A stretch of 64,000 nucleotides of DNA from NCBI RefSeq assembly GCF_001187785.1, contig NZ_CP012154.1:490501-554500 (forward strand), given 5' to 3'. Shown here piece after piece: positions 1 to 12,086 of the stretch (positions are counted from its first letter, which is position 1; each line of letters begins with the position of its first letter). The DNA is from Wenzhouxiangella marina. Lineage in GTDB: Bacteria; Pseudomonadota; Gammaproteobacteria; Xanthomonadales; Wenzhouxiangellaceae. Under the pieces are notes generated by a model. That model was not told the origin of the DNA and searched no databases. It saw nothing but the letters and a program-made list of their open reading frames with translations. A program made the position numbers and the translations under genes.

Positions 1-19
1 GCCGAATGTGGCCCGATAA

Positions 20-2797
<2,778 letters not shown>

Positions 2798-2899
2798 GCC
2801 TCGGAGATGGACGGCCCGGCCCGGCGTCCAGCCGATTCGCGTTGCCCCGGTCCTTTCGGTATCATCCACCTTCTGCCAATCCGCCTGCTAGAGAATCCC

Positions 2900-4816
2900 A
2901 TGCGCTCATCCTTCTTCGCTTTCCTGACGCTTGTGCTTTGCAGCGTGCCCTCGGCCTGGTCGAACGAACTGCCCTGGGACACCTCGCCGTCGACGGCCTG
3001 GCCCGCGTCGTCGGGACAGGCTCGTATCGAACTCCGCGGGGATTACCTGAAGGACTTCGGCGTGGACGTGCTGCTCGCCGAACAGACGCGCCACGAGCGC
3101 CTGCAGACGCCGATCCGGGTGGGCGAAGGTCGACTGTGGGCCTACGTGCCCTACGGCAACTTCGAAGCCTTCAACGGTGGGGAGTTGGCCGTCTCTACCG
3201 ACCTGGTGCTTCGCCATGGCAGTCGCTCCGTCGATTTTCGCAACTTCACCCTGATTCCGGCCGAAGAGAATCGCAGCGCTCAACTGCAGCTGCTCGATCC
3301 GCAGGGCAATCATCTGGCCACCATCAGTCACATCCATGCGCTGGTGCAGCCCGAGCGGGGTGAGCTGGCTCTGCACAATGCCGACCTGCAGGCATCGGCC
3401 TGGCTGGCCCGGGCGCTCGATCTGCCGGTGCTCGAAGGCATGCCCCTGGGCCAGATGTGGCTCGATCTGTCCATGGAGGTGCCGGCCGGCGCGAATCTGT
3501 CGCGGACCTCGCCCGATCGTGGCGCCGTCAGCTGCACGGGGCGTCCCTTCTGGCCCCAGGACAGTGCCAGCCGCCCCGACCCGGAGACTACTCCGGAGTA
3601 CGAGGTCGATGTGGCCCTGATCCAGATCGGCACCGTGGCCTATCAGGGGCGCCAGGGCGTCGATGGCCCGATCAAGGTCGCACCCTCAGCCACGCTCAAG
3701 AGCGTGGGTTACGGCGATGCCGCCTGGATCCCGAAGTTCCAGACGCGGACCTTCTACGACATTCCGGGGTACCCGCGCGATCAACATCCCTTCCTGGTCT
3801 GGAACATGTACCGGATCGCCGACGGGCGCATCGAGCAGCTGGGTGCCTCGGGCGTCAAGCACGCCTTCCTGACCCTGAACTTCAACTGCACCATCAACTG
3901 CGGCAGCAGCAACGTGCTCTGGCCCGGCTGCGAGGACGTCTACAGCTCGGGCACCAATGATTCCAATTCCAACCAGGGGCCGCGCGAGGACATCATCGCC
4001 AGCGAGGGCCTGTTCTATTCGGTGGGCTCCTTCTTCGATCCCGGAGCGACCGGCAGCCAGACCAACAATGCCAGCAGCTACGAAAACCGTCTGATGATCG
4101 ACGACAACGAACTGTCGACTCCGGGTGCCGATTACTACCTGGATGCCTGGTACGTGGTGATGGACGACATCGACATCTGGAACTCCATGGGCTACCACTC
4201 CATCAATCCGCAGCCCTCGGGCACGGGCTGGAGCTTCGGCCCCCTCGGCCCCTTCACGCAGGGCACGCCGATCGAGAACTGGGTTTCCAAGTCGACCGTC
4301 GATCCGATGGAAGGGCATGCCCTGGTCATCATCGATGGGCCCACCCCGGCCGCGTCTTATCCGGACAACATGCCGTCGGGCCACGTGCGCGTACTCGCCC
4401 GGGTCACCGACCTGGGCGGCGGCCAGTACCGCTACAACTACGCGGTGATGAATTTCGATTTCGAGCACGGGCTGAGCGAATTCGTGATTCCGGTGCCGCC
4501 GGGGGCCTCGGTCAGCGAGACCTTCATGGGCGGTCCGGCCGACGTGCTGGCGTCCGAGTGGCCGGTCAGCCTCGAGGCCGAAGCGGTTCGCTTCACCGCG
4601 CCCAGCGGCGACAAGCTGCCCTGGTTCACCCTGTACAACTTCGAGATCGTGGTTGATCAGGCACCCGCCGTCGATGGCGCGGTGGTCCTCGGGCCGGCGA
4701 TCGGTGCCGGCCCTCGATCGGCCCATCTGCCGTCCGAGATCGTGGTCGATATGGTGGCACCCGCGGCCGCTCCGGCCGGGGCCATCATCTTCAGGGATCG
4801 CTTCGAGGCGCCCTGA
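2900..4816 (+). CDS. Secreted protein of unknown function with C-terminal FRDRFE tail
   Basis: I do not recognise this 638-residue protein. It starts with a clear signal peptide (MRSSFFAFLTLVLCSVPSAWS, probable cleavage before NELPW); the reading frame extends upstream, but this ATG gives the exported form. The middle is rich in Gly, Asp, Asn, Tyr and Trp, with several cysteines (CTINCGSSN, CEDVYSSG), as expected for an extracellular beta-rich protein. The last residues are IIFRDRFEAP, resembling the IFxDGFE-like tails seen on many secreted proteins of Lysobacterales and Wenzhouxiangella. The tail may be a sorting or anchoring signal, but that is inference. It is monocistronic, between the methyltransferase gene and a Fur-controlled transporter. 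Confidence 0.75.
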   Translation: MRSSFFAFLTLVLCSVPSAWSNELPWDTSPSTAWPASSGQARIELRGDYLKDFGVDVLLAEQTRHERLQTPIRVGEGRLWAYVPYGNFEAFNGGELAVSTDLVLRHGSRSVDFRNFTLIPAEENRSAQLQLLDPQGNHLATISHIHALVQPERGELALHNADLQASAWLARALDLPVLEGMPLGQMWLDLSMEVPAGANLSRTSPDRGAVSCTGRPFWPQDSASRPDPETTPEYEVDVALIQIGTVAYQGRQGVDGPIKVAPSATLKSVGYGDAAWIPKFQTRTFYDIPGYPRDQHPFLVWNMYRIADGRIEQLGASGVKHAFLTLNFNCTINCGSSNVLWPGCEDVYSSGTNDSNSNQGPREDIIASEGLFYSVGSFFDPGATGSQTNNASSYENRLMIDDNELSTPGADYYLDAWYVVMDDIDIWNSMGYHSINPQPSGTGWSFGPLGPFTQGTPIENWVSKSTVDPMEGHALVIIDGPTPAASYPDNMPSGHVRVLARVTDLGGGQYRYNYAVMNFDFEHGLSEFVIPVPPGASVSETFMGGPADVLASEWPVSLEAEAVRFTAPSGDKLPWFTLYNFEIVVDQAPAVDGAVVLGPAIGAGPRSAHLPSEIVVDMVAPAAAPAGAIIFRDRFEAP

Positions 4817-4868
4817 ACGTCGGTACGACTCTGAGTGGTCGGCGGTGAATTTCATCGCCGGCCATCTT

Positions 4869-4887
4869 GTAAATGCAAATCATTATC
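4869..4887 (+). promoter_or_regulatory. Fur box upstream of the iron transporter
   Basis: The 19 bases match the consensus GATAATGATAATCATTATC at 15 positions, with the right half AATCATTATC perfect. It lies about 40 bases upstream of the binding-protein start, where a Fur-Fe(II) repressor would block transcription. Confidence 0.8.
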
Positions 4888-4928
4888 GTTAAACTTCGGG
4901 TCCCCCCGAATGGATACGTGTGGTCTCA

Positions 4929-5984
4929 ATGAAAGTCTGGATTTCGCTGTTCGCTGCCCTGATGCTGACCGCCTGCGGCCAGCAGCCCGAGTCCGAGAGC
5001 ACGACGAGCACCGACGCGCCGCCGACGGCGTCTGAAACCGCCGGCGAGGTGGACCGTCTGGTGGTCTACAGCTCTCGCCAACCCCACCTCATCGAACCCC
5101 TGTTCCAGCGTTATACGGCCGAGACCGGAATCGAGATCGATTTCACCAACGACAACGAGGCGTCCCTGATCGAGCGTCTGGCGGCCGAAGGCGAGAACAC
5201 GCCGGCCGATGTCCTGGTCACGGTCGATGCCGGCAACCTCTGGCACGCGGCCGACCGCGGTCTCCTGCGCTCCATCGACAGTCCGGCGCTCGAAGCCTCG
5301 ATTCCGGCCGCCCTGCAGGACGATCGGAACCGCTGGTTTGCCCTGTCCCTGAGGGCCAGAACCATGGTCTATCACCCGGAACGGGTGGCTATCGACGAGC
5401 TTTCCACCTACGAGGATCTGGCCGATCCCAGGTGGCAGGGCCGGCTCTGTCTGCGCACGTCGCGGAAGGTCTACAACCAGAGCCTGGTCGCCATGCTGAT
5501 CGAGCACCACGGCGAGCAGCGTGCCGAAGAGATCGTCGCCGGCTGGGTGGCGAATCTGGCTACCAATCCCTTCTCCTCGGACACCCAGTTGATCGAGGCG
5601 ATTGCCGCCGGTCAGTGCGACGTCGGTATCGTCAACAGCTACTACCTCGGTCGTTTGCAGGCCGACAACCCCGACTATCCGGTTCAGCTGTTCTGGGCCA
5701 ACCAGGGCACGACGGGTGTGCACGTCAATGTTTCCGGTGCCGGAGTCACTCTTCATGCCCCGCATCCCGAGCAGGCTCAGGCCCTGATCGAGTGGTTGGC
5801 CTCGGAAGCGGCGCAGGCCGAGTTCGCCGAACGCAACCTCGAGTTCCCGGCCAATCCCGCCGTCGAAGCGCGCGGACTGGTCCGGGCCTGGGGCGAGTTC
5901 CGGCAGGATGAAACGCCCCTGACCGTGGCCGGCCAGCGCCAGGCGCAGGCCGTCCGCCTGATGGACCGTGTCGGTTACCGCTGA
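4929..5984 (+). CDS. Fe(3+) ABC transporter substrate-binding lipoprotein (FbpA/FutA family)
   Basis: Binds ferric iron in the periplasm and delivers it to the adjacent permease. The 351-residue protein begins MKVWISLFAALMLTAC, with lipobox LTAC placing the lipidated cysteine at residue 16, so it is membrane-anchored. The mature part opens with LVVYSSRQPHL, then FTNDNEASLIERL, RTMVYHPE and GIVNSYYLGRL. These are typical of FbpA-type binding proteins, the last with the tandem tyrosines used for iron coordination. The ATG at 4929 is preferred over the in-frame GTG at 4920 because it starts directly at the lipoprotein signal. A Fur box lies just upstream. The permease gene overlaps its end by 17 bases. 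Confidence 0.92.
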   Translation: MKVWISLFAALMLTACGQQPESESTTSTDAPPTASETAGEVDRLVVYSSRQPHLIEPLFQRYTAETGIEIDFTNDNEASLIERLAAEGENTPADVLVTVDAGNLWHAADRGLLRSIDSPALEASIPAALQDDRNRWFALSLRARTMVYHPERVAIDELSTYEDLADPRWQGRLCLRTSRKVYNQSLVAMLIEHHGEQRAEEIVAGWVANLATNPFSSDTQLIEAIAAGQCDVGIVNSYYLGRLQADNPDYPVQLFWANQGTTGVHVNVSGAGVTLHAPHPEQAQALIEWLASEAAQAEFAERNLEFPANPAVEARGLVRAWGEFRQDETPLTVAGQRQAQAVRLMDRVGYR

Positions 5985-7578
5985 GTCCCTGCCCCTGAAA
6001 CGCAGGGCCGCAGCGCCGCCGATCCGGCGCTGGGCCCTGCTGCCCTTGCTGCTTCTGGTCGGCCTTCCGCTGGTGATGCTGGCCCTGGCCTGGCTGGAAC
6101 CGCAGACGGAGACCTGGGAGCACCTGCGCACCTGGCTGCTGCCGCGGCTGATCGGGCACACGCTGCTCATGCTGCTGATCGTCGGCCTCGGTGTGGCCCT
6201 GATCGGCATCGGCATGGCCTGGCTGTCGGCCTGCTGCGAATACCCGGGCCGGCGCTGGCTGGATCCCTTGCTGGTCCTGCCGCTGGCCTTCCCGACCTAT
6301 GTGCTGGCCTTCATCTATCTTGGCGTGTTCGATTTCTCCGGCCCGCTGCAGAGCGCCTGGCGTGCCGCCTTCGACACCAGCCCCTCGTTCCTCGAGGCCC
6401 TGAGTCGGCCCGGAGGCGTGCTGCTGGTGATGGTCCTGGCCTTCTATCCCTACGTCTACCTGCTGGCTCGCGCCAGCTTCGCGACCGGTGGTCTGGCCGC
6501 CTTCGAGGCGGGTCGCAGCCTTGGCGTCGGGCCGCTCGAGACCTTCTGGCGGGTCGCGCTGCCGATCGCCCGGCCCGCCATCGTGGCCGGTCTGGCGCTG
6601 GCCCTGATGGAAACCCTGGCTGATTTCGGCGCCGTGTCGATCTATGGCTACGACACCTTCACCACGGCCATCTATCGGACCTGGTTCGGTCTGTTCAATC
6701 TGCCGGCGGCGGTGCAGCTGGCCTCGATCCTGATGCTGTTCGTGTTCGTCCTGCTGATGGCCGAGCGCTTCAATCGCGACAGCCGGCCGCGTCAGACCGA
6801 GAAGCGACCGAGTGGCCATCGAATCCAGCTCACGGGCCTGCCCGCCATGCTGGCGACCGGATCCCAGCTGGTCCTGCTGAGCGTGGCCGTGCTGGTGCCC
6901 CTGATCCAGCTGCTGGTCTGGGCCTGGCCGGGTTTGAGCGAACTGTTCACCGGGCACATGCTGCGGGTGATCCTCAACACCATGGTGCTGGGTCTGGTCG
7001 GTGCTCTGGCCGTCGTCTTCGGCGGCATCCTGCTGCTGCTGGGCACGCATCGAGCTTCGCGCCGCAGCGTCATTCTCGGCGAGCTTGCCGCGCTCGGTTA
7101 CGCCATCCCGGGGACGGTGCTGGCGGTGGCGATCATGCTGGCCTTCATCCGCTTCGATCAATGGGCCGGCACCGCCCTGGCCGGCGGTCTGCTGGCGCTG
7201 ATCCTGGCCTATCTGATCCGCTTCGTGCGCGTGGCCTGGGGCCCGCTGGAGGCCGTCGCCGCGCGTATCCGTCCCGAGTACCTGGAAGTCGCGCGCAGCC
7301 TCGGTGTCGGCAAGTGGCAGCGCCAGCTCCGCGTCAATCTGCCGCTGCTCTGGCCGGGCCTGGTCACGGCCTTCCTGCTGGCCCTGGTGGAAATCGCCAA
7401 GGAAATGCCGGCCACCCTGATGCTGCGACCCTTCGGCTGGGACACGCTGGCCATCCGCATCTACGAGCTGACCGCCGAGGGCCAGTGGCAGCTGGCCGCC
7501 GGTCCCTCCCTGGTCCTGGTCATCCTCGGCGCCATTCCCGTTGTCCTGCTGATCCGCCGGGCCTCGCTCGTCCGCTAG
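5968..7578 (+). CDS. Fe(3+) ABC transporter permease (FbpB/FutB family, duplicated MetI-type domains)
   Basis: Inner-membrane permease for iron taken from the upstream binding protein. The 536-residue protein is strongly hydrophobic and contains two homologous halves. Each half has an EAA-type loop that would contact the ATPase: EAGRSLGVGPLETFWRV in the first and EVARSLGVGKWQRQLRV in the second. The start is a GTG at 5968 inside the end of the binding-protein gene, so translation is probably coupled. No ATP-binding subunit follows; the next gene is gcvT. The ATPase must be encoded elsewhere or shared with another transporter. Confidence 0.9.
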   Translation: MSVTAESLPLKRRAAAPPIRRWALLPLLLLVGLPLVMLALAWLEPQTETWEHLRTWLLPRLIGHTLLMLLIVGLGVALIGIGMAWLSACCEYPGRRWLDPLLVLPLAFPTYVLAFIYLGVFDFSGPLQSAWRAAFDTSPSFLEALSRPGGVLLVMVLAFYPYVYLLARASFATGGLAAFEAGRSLGVGPLETFWRVALPIARPAIVAGLALALMETLADFGAVSIYGYDTFTTAIYRTWFGLFNLPAAVQLASILMLFVFVLLMAERFNRDSRPRQTEKRPSGHRIQLTGLPAMLATGSQLVLLSVAVLVPLIQLLVWAWPGLSELFTGHMLRVILNTMVLGLVGALAVVFGGILLLLGTHRASRRSVILGELAALGYAIPGTVLAVAIMLAFIRFDQWAGTALAGGLLALILAYLIRFVRVAWGPLEAVAARIRPEYLEVARSLGVGKWQRQLRVNLPLLWPGLVTAFLLALVEIAKEMPATLMLRPFGWDTLAIRIYELTAEGQWQLAAGPSLVLVILGAIPVVLLIRRASLVR

Positions 7579-7703
7579 TCCCTGCCGATCGACTCGGCCC
7601 GCTCGAACCACCTGCCCGCACCCCGTGCCTGGCACGAGACGTGACAAACCCTGCACGCCCGTAGCAGCTAAAATGCCGCCTGTTTCCAGACTCGAAGAAT
7701 CCC

Positions 7704-8777
7704 ATGGCGCTGAAGACTCCCTTGTACGATGCCCATCTCGCCGCCGGCGGCAAGATGGTGGAATTCGCCGGCTGGTCGCTGCCGATCAACTACGGATCGC
7801 AGATCGAAGAGCATCATGCTGTCCGCCAGGCGGCGGGCATGTTCGATGTCTCGCACATGACCGTGGTCGACCTGCAGGGGCCGGGCGTGCTCGACTATCT
7901 GCGTCATCTGCTGGCCAACGACGTGGCCAAGCTGAAGGAGGCCGGACAGGCGCTTTATGGCTGCATGCTCGATCACGAGGGCGGAGTCATCGATGACCTG
8001 ATCACCTACTTCATCGAGCCGGGCTTCTTCCGCACGGTGGTCAATGCGGCCACCCGCGAGGCCGATCTGGCCTGGATGCGCGAGCAGGCGGTGGGTTTCG
8101 AGGTCGAGATCGGCGAGCGTGACGATCTGGCCATGATTGCCGTGCAGGGTCCGGAAGCCCGCGATCGGGTGATCGAGCTGCTTGCTGCGCCTGCCGCTGC
8201 CGACCTGAAACCCTTCCGCGCCATGAGCCATGGCGAGTTCTTTATCGCCCGCACCGGTTACACGGGCGAGGACGGTTTCGAGGTGCTGCTGCCGGCTTCC
8301 GAGGCAGAAGCCTTCTGGCAGGGCCTGATCGAGGCCGGTGTGCGCCCCTGTGGCCTGGGCGCACGCGATAGCCTGCGCCTGGAAGCAGGCCTGAATCTGT
8401 ATGGCCAGGACATGGACACCAGCACCAGCCCGCTGGAATCCAATCTGGCCTGGACCGTGGCCTTCGAGCCCGAGGAGCGGGACTTCATCGGTCGCCGAGC
8501 CCTCGAGATCCAGCGCGAGGCAGGCGTGCAGCGTCAGCTGGTCGGTCTGGTGCTGGGGCGGGGCGGGATTCCGCGCACCGGGACTCCGGTGCATACGCCG
8601 GAAGGGGTCGGCGAGGTCACCAGCGGCAGCTTCGGGCCGACCATCGAATGCCCCGTGGCCCTCGCCCGCATTCCCGCCGGTGACTTCGAAACGGTGGAGG
8701 TGGAGCTCCGTGGTCGGCGCCTGGAAGCCCGCGTCGTCAAGCCGCCGTTCGTTCGCGGCGGAAAGGTTCGGGTCTGA
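7704..8777 (+). CDS. gcvT: Glycine cleavage system T protein (aminomethyltransferase)
   Basis: Transfers the methylene group from aminomethyl-H protein to tetrahydrofolate, releasing ammonia. The 357-residue product has the usual family size. The N-terminal LYDAHLAAGGKMVEFAGW, the substrate and folate region MFDVSHMTVVDLQG, RTGYTGEDGFE and the C-terminal barrel segment with GEVTSGSFGPT are all characteristic. gcvH and gcvP are not adjacent. The 125 bases upstream hold a possible -10 (TAAAAT at 7669-7674), and I see no glycine-riboswitch-like architecture there. Confidence 0.95.
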   Translation: MALKTPLYDAHLAAGGKMVEFAGWSLPINYGSQIEEHHAVRQAAGMFDVSHMTVVDLQGPGVLDYLRHLLANDVAKLKEAGQALYGCMLDHEGGVIDDLITYFIEPGFFRTVVNAATREADLAWMREQAVGFEVEIGERDDLAMIAVQGPEARDRVIELLAAPAAADLKPFRAMSHGEFFIARTGYTGEDGFEVLLPASEAEAFWQGLIEAGVRPCGLGARDSLRLEAGLNLYGQDMDTSTSPLESNLAWTVAFEPEERDFIGRRALEIQREAGVQRQLVGLVLGRGGIPRTGTPVHTPEGVGEVTSGSFGPTIECPVALARIPAGDFETVEVELRGRRLEARVVKPPFVRGGKVRV

Positions 8778-8811
8778 GTTCGGGTCCGGGTTCTGGTCTG
8801 GTCCAGGCGGA

Positions 8812-9306
8812 TCAGACCGGCTCGAAGCGATTCTCGGCGCGGTTCTTGCGCACCCGTCGCGGATCCCAGATGCGGCCATTCATGGCGATCCAGATGCCGG
8901 GTCCCAGGCACTGGACCGCGCCGACGGCGCAGCCGATATTGAACACCGCATCGGAATCGATAAAGCGCGCCGGGTTCAGCGCTCCGGTCATGACGATGAC
9001 CCGATTGCCCACGTCGCCGAGCGCGGCCGCCGTCTCGACCATGGTGTCGGTGCCATGGGTGATCAGGAAATGCTCGTCGTCGCTGGCCAGGATGGCCTGA
9101 CGGATCAGGGCCCGATCGTCGTCGTTGATGTGCAGGGAGTCCTTGCGCATCAGCGCCCGGATCTCCCATTCGAAGGCCACGTTCATGGCTCTGAGAATGC
9201 GGGCGATTTCCGGTTCCCCGATCTGATAATCGGACTTGTCGTCGTAGTAGATCTTGTCGATCGTGCCGCCGGTCGTCAGGATATCGAGTTTCTTCAAGGT
9301 CCGCAC
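8812..9306 (-). CDS. Short asparaginase-family protein
   Basis: About 164 residues, covering only the N-terminal domain of type I/II asparaginases (full enzymes are about 330). Both catalytic threonine motifs are present: TTGGTID near the start and THGTDTM around the middle, followed by VIVMTGALNPARF. Single-domain proteins of this kind occur in other proteobacteria, so this is probably not a truncation. L-asparagine hydrolysis is likely but unproven for this short form. The frame is open back to 9366, but a TATACT -10 element on the minus strand at 9333-9328 predicts transcription from about 9321. The GTG at 9306 or TTG at 9297 is therefore the probable start. It is divergent from the next gene with overlapping promoters. 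Confidence 0.8.
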   Translation of the reverse strand: MRTLKKLDILTTGGTIDKIYYDDKSDYQIGEPEIARILRAMNVAFEWEIRALMRKDSLHINDDDRALIRQAILASDDEHFLITHGTDTMVETAAALGDVGNRVIVMTGALNPARFIDSDAVFNIGCAVGAVQCLGPGIWIAMNGRIWDPRRVRKNRAENRFEPV

Positions 9307-9326
9307 TCGGGATGGATCGGGCACGG

Positions 9327-9333
9327 TAGTATA
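9327..9333. promoter_or_regulatory. Overlapping divergent -10 elements (asparaginase / exported protein)
   Basis: On the minus strand TATACT (9333-9328) is a near-consensus -10 for the asparaginase gene. On the plus strand TAGTAT (9327-9332) sits only 6 bases before the ATG of the next gene. If used, it would give a nearly leaderless transcript. No good -35 is seen for either strand. Confidence 0.4.
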
Positions 9334-9338
9334 GCGGC

Positions 9339-12086
9339 ATGACACGATTCGTCCCGATGACTGCACTGGCGCTGCTTCTGGCCTGCTCGAGCTCGCCGCT
9401 GGCTGCGGCCCTGTCCGACGCGGCCCTTGCCTGGCACTGGCAGGCGTCGACGGCCGATCGGGCGCGTCAGGCGAGTCTCGCCCTGGAGCTCTGGCTGGCC
9501 GAACCCGAGACCGATGCCGGTCAATGGCGTGCGGGTGTCGAGACCCATCGTCTCGCGCTGGCCGCAGCCGCCGATCAGGTGCTGCCAGAGCAGGCGCCGA
9601 TGGCCGATGGCCTGTTCGCCTGGCTGGTGCACGCCCGAGAGCGAAATCTCCAGACCCTCGACAGCGCCTTGCCCACGCCCGATCTGGATCGGGTGTCCGA
9701 ATTGCTCGCCCCCGACCGCCAAGCGGGTCGCCTGGCCCGGATGCAGTCGCTCATCGCACTCCAGGCGCCCGAGGTCTGGAATCGCCTTGCCGCCAGGCTC
9801 GCATCGGTGGCTGTGGTCGACCCGGCCAGTGAAATCGAAGCCTACTGGCAGACCCTGATGCGCCCGCCGCCCGCTGAGCCCGTCGAATCCGAACTGCCGG
9901 GCGCTGAGGGTGAGGAGATGGACGAGGCGGCCGATCCCGAAGAGGGCGCACCGGCAACGGCCGCGGACGGCCTCTCGGTACCGGCGGGGCTGCCCGAGCC
10001 GGAGGCCGAGGCACTGGAGCAGGCAGGGCGGGTTCGCCGCCTGGCCGAGCTCGAAGACGCACAGGAAAAGGCGGCGCTGCGTGCCGAGATCATTCGCATC
10101 GAAGCTGGACGCGCCTGGGCCCGGGGCGAGCGTCTGAACGCCGCCTGGCTGTCGCTGGAAGCCCTGTCCAGAATCACCGGCCTGGAAGCGCCAGCCTCGG
10201 AAGCCGCCGCAATGGCGGCTCTGCTCGAGTCCTTCAGCGCCGAGCCAGGGCGCAACCTGCGCCAGACCGATTCGGATCTGCCGGCGATCCTGGCCCTGCT
10301 CGAAGACGCGGCCCTGAACCTGGCCGGTGAAGCGGCCGGCGTGGCCGCCGCCATGGCGGAGCTGGCCGACGCCTATGCGCGCCTGGCCCTGTTCGCGGGT
10401 GATGCGGCCTACTATCTCGATCAGCCCGTCCGCGAAGACCTGCGCGCGGCGGTGGCCTCCTGCACGGCCGATCCCCTGCTCGTGGGGCCGCTGCCAAGGG
10501 AGGTCTTCGAGCGCTGCCTCGAGCGCCTGGTCGAGCTCATGAGTACCCAGCTGGGCCGGGAGGAACTCGTCGGGGATGGCGACGGGCCGTATTCGGCGCT
10601 GTTCCTGCGGCGCGAGATGGGCCTGGTCAGCTGGCAGCGCGCGGCCTACCTGGATGGGCATCTGAACTGGTTATTGGGTTCCAGCTGCACGGCGCCGTCC
10701 TGGGAGAATCCGCTGGAATGGTCGCTACTGGCCCAGTACCTGGCAAGCTGGGTCTCGCAACGGCCGGTGTTCTTCGATTCGCCGCGCTGGCGTGAAGCGG
10801 TCGATGTCTTCGCACGGCAGGCGAACCGTCAGCGCGTCGAGGCGGAGGCCTTCATCGACTGCCTGACCGGCACCGGCGGGCAGCGGCGGGATCCGGTCGA
10901 GCGTCTGCTCGATCTCCATGAGCGTGCGCTGGTGAGCCTGGGCCAGCGCGTCGTCGAAGCCTCCGGGCTCTTCTACGCCGAGGTCACCCGCCCGCTTGCC
11001 GACATCGATCTCGATGGCGATGCGGCGCAGCAGACCGGCTATCGTCCTGAAGCGCTGACCGTGGGACCCTGTCCCGAGGCCCAGGTCTGCGGGGTTCGCG
11101 CGGCGCTGCCCGTCAGTCGGGCCCTGCTCGGGCAGTTTCCGAATGCCTATCTGCTGGCAGACCAGCTGCGGATGGGTCAGCTATCGCTCTGCTACGACGA
11201 AGTACGATGGGTCGATCGCCAGCAGCGGCCCGCCGCCAACGAGGACCCGCGCGTCGCCAACTACGACGGCTATCTGAGCTTCGATCTGGTCGGCAGCTTC
11301 GATCGGGAGGGGGTCACCGAAGTCGTCTTCCGGCAGCGCCTCCGTGCGGCCGAACCCCGCCACTACCTGTTCGCCTCGTCGGACCCGGCCGTGCTCGAAA
11401 TGGACTGCCCCGACGAGCTCGCCGGCCAGCCGATCCCCAGCCAGCTGCCCACAGGTCACTTGGGCCTGGTCCCGGATCGTCTGACCTATTTCGTCAGCCA
11501 GCCGACCACGGCGGAGGCCGAAATCCTGGCCAACTGGGAGCTGGGAGCGGAATGGCGGGACTGGTTCGTCACCGGCGATCGGGTCGAGTCGATCGAATCG
11601 AGCGCGGGCACGGAGCTGGCCCTGGAGGTCCAGGCCGAACTGAGCAGCCTGGCCAGTCGTCGGGAGCGCCAGCTCGCCACGCGTCTGCTCAGTCCCCTGA
11701 ACGCGGTCGAGAACGATCCCCTGGCCACGGCGATGGCCGAGGTGGCGGACAACACCGGCCTGCTTCGGCGGATTCTCGAACTCCACTATCCGCGCGTGAT
11801 CCGTCACGATGAAGAAGTCCGGGCGCTGCTGTCCGGCGAGAGCGGCCTGTTGACCCGCGATCGGCTGCGTCAGTTGCGCGACTCCGGCGTTCCGCTGGCC
11901 CAGGCGGCCGCGATCGGCCGCGATCGACTGACGGCCTTTCGCGAGCGCTGGCGTGAACTGCCGGTACCCATGAGAGAGCTGGGGCAGGTCAGTCCCGAAA
12001 TGGATTTTGCCGCCGAACGTCTCGACGAGCTTCGACGTCTCAGTCGGAGCTGGCTCGAACCCGCCGAATCGTTGCCAGTCCAGTAA
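9339..12086 (+). CDS. Large exported protein of unknown function
   Basis: I do not recognise this 915-residue protein. It begins with an export signal, MTRFVPMTALALLLACSSS, in which LLAC could be a lipobox (lipidated Cys16) and PLAAA a signal-peptidase I site. The rest is rich in Ala, Leu, Glu and Arg with predicted helical character. An acidic, Pro- and Glu-rich linker lies at about residues 175-225. The C-terminal region (LASRRERQLATRLLSP onward) looks helical or coiled. The 3' end overlaps the convergent DUF2069 gene by 47 bases. A periplasmic or outer-membrane-attached location is likely. No enzymatic motif is evident. Confidence 0.7.
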   Translation: MTRFVPMTALALLLACSSSPLAAALSDAALAWHWQASTADRARQASLALELWLAEPETDAGQWRAGVETHRLALAAAADQVLPEQAPMADGLFAWLVHARERNLQTLDSALPTPDLDRVSELLAPDRQAGRLARMQSLIALQAPEVWNRLAARLASVAVVDPASEIEAYWQTLMRPPPAEPVESELPGAEGEEMDEAADPEEGAPATAADGLSVPAGLPEPEAEALEQAGRVRRLAELEDAQEKAALRAEIIRIEAGRAWARGERLNAAWLSLEALSRITGLEAPASEAAAMAALLESFSAEPGRNLRQTDSDLPAILALLEDAALNLAGEAAGVAAAMAELADAYARLALFAGDAAYYLDQPVREDLRAAVASCTADPLLVGPLPREVFERCLERLVELMSTQLGREELVGDGDGPYSALFLRREMGLVSWQRAAYLDGHLNWLLGSSCTAPSWENPLEWSLLAQYLASWVSQRPVFFDSPRWREAVDVFARQANRQRVEAEAFIDCLTGTGGQRRDPVERLLDLHERALVSLGQRVVEASGLFYAEVTRPLADIDLDGDAAQQTGYRPEALTVGPCPEAQVCGVRAALPVSRALLGQFPNAYLLADQLRMGQLSLCYDEVRWVDRQQRPAANEDPRVANYDGYLSFDLVGSFDREGVTEVVFRQRLRAAEPRHYLFASSDPAVLEMDCPDELAGQPIPSQLPTGHLGLVPDRLTYFVSQPTTAEAEILANWELGAEWRDWFVTGDRVESIESSAGTELALEVQAELSSLASRRERQLATRLLSPLNAVENDPLATAMAEVADNTGLLRRILELHYPRVIRHDEEVRALLSGESGLLTRDRLRQLRDSGVPLAQAAAIGRDRLTAFRERWRELPVPMRELGQVSPEMDFAAERLDELRRLSRSWLEPAESLPVQ

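Noticed and set aside
5746-7656. 636-residue open frame on the minus strand across the iron permease gene
   Set aside because: It is a shadow in GC-rich DNA: Gln-, Gly- and Arg-rich low-complexity translation antisense to a clear permease. It has no start signal.
7579-7703. Possible glycine riboswitch before gcvT
   Set aside because: Only 125 bases, without the tandem aptamer-like conserved stretches.
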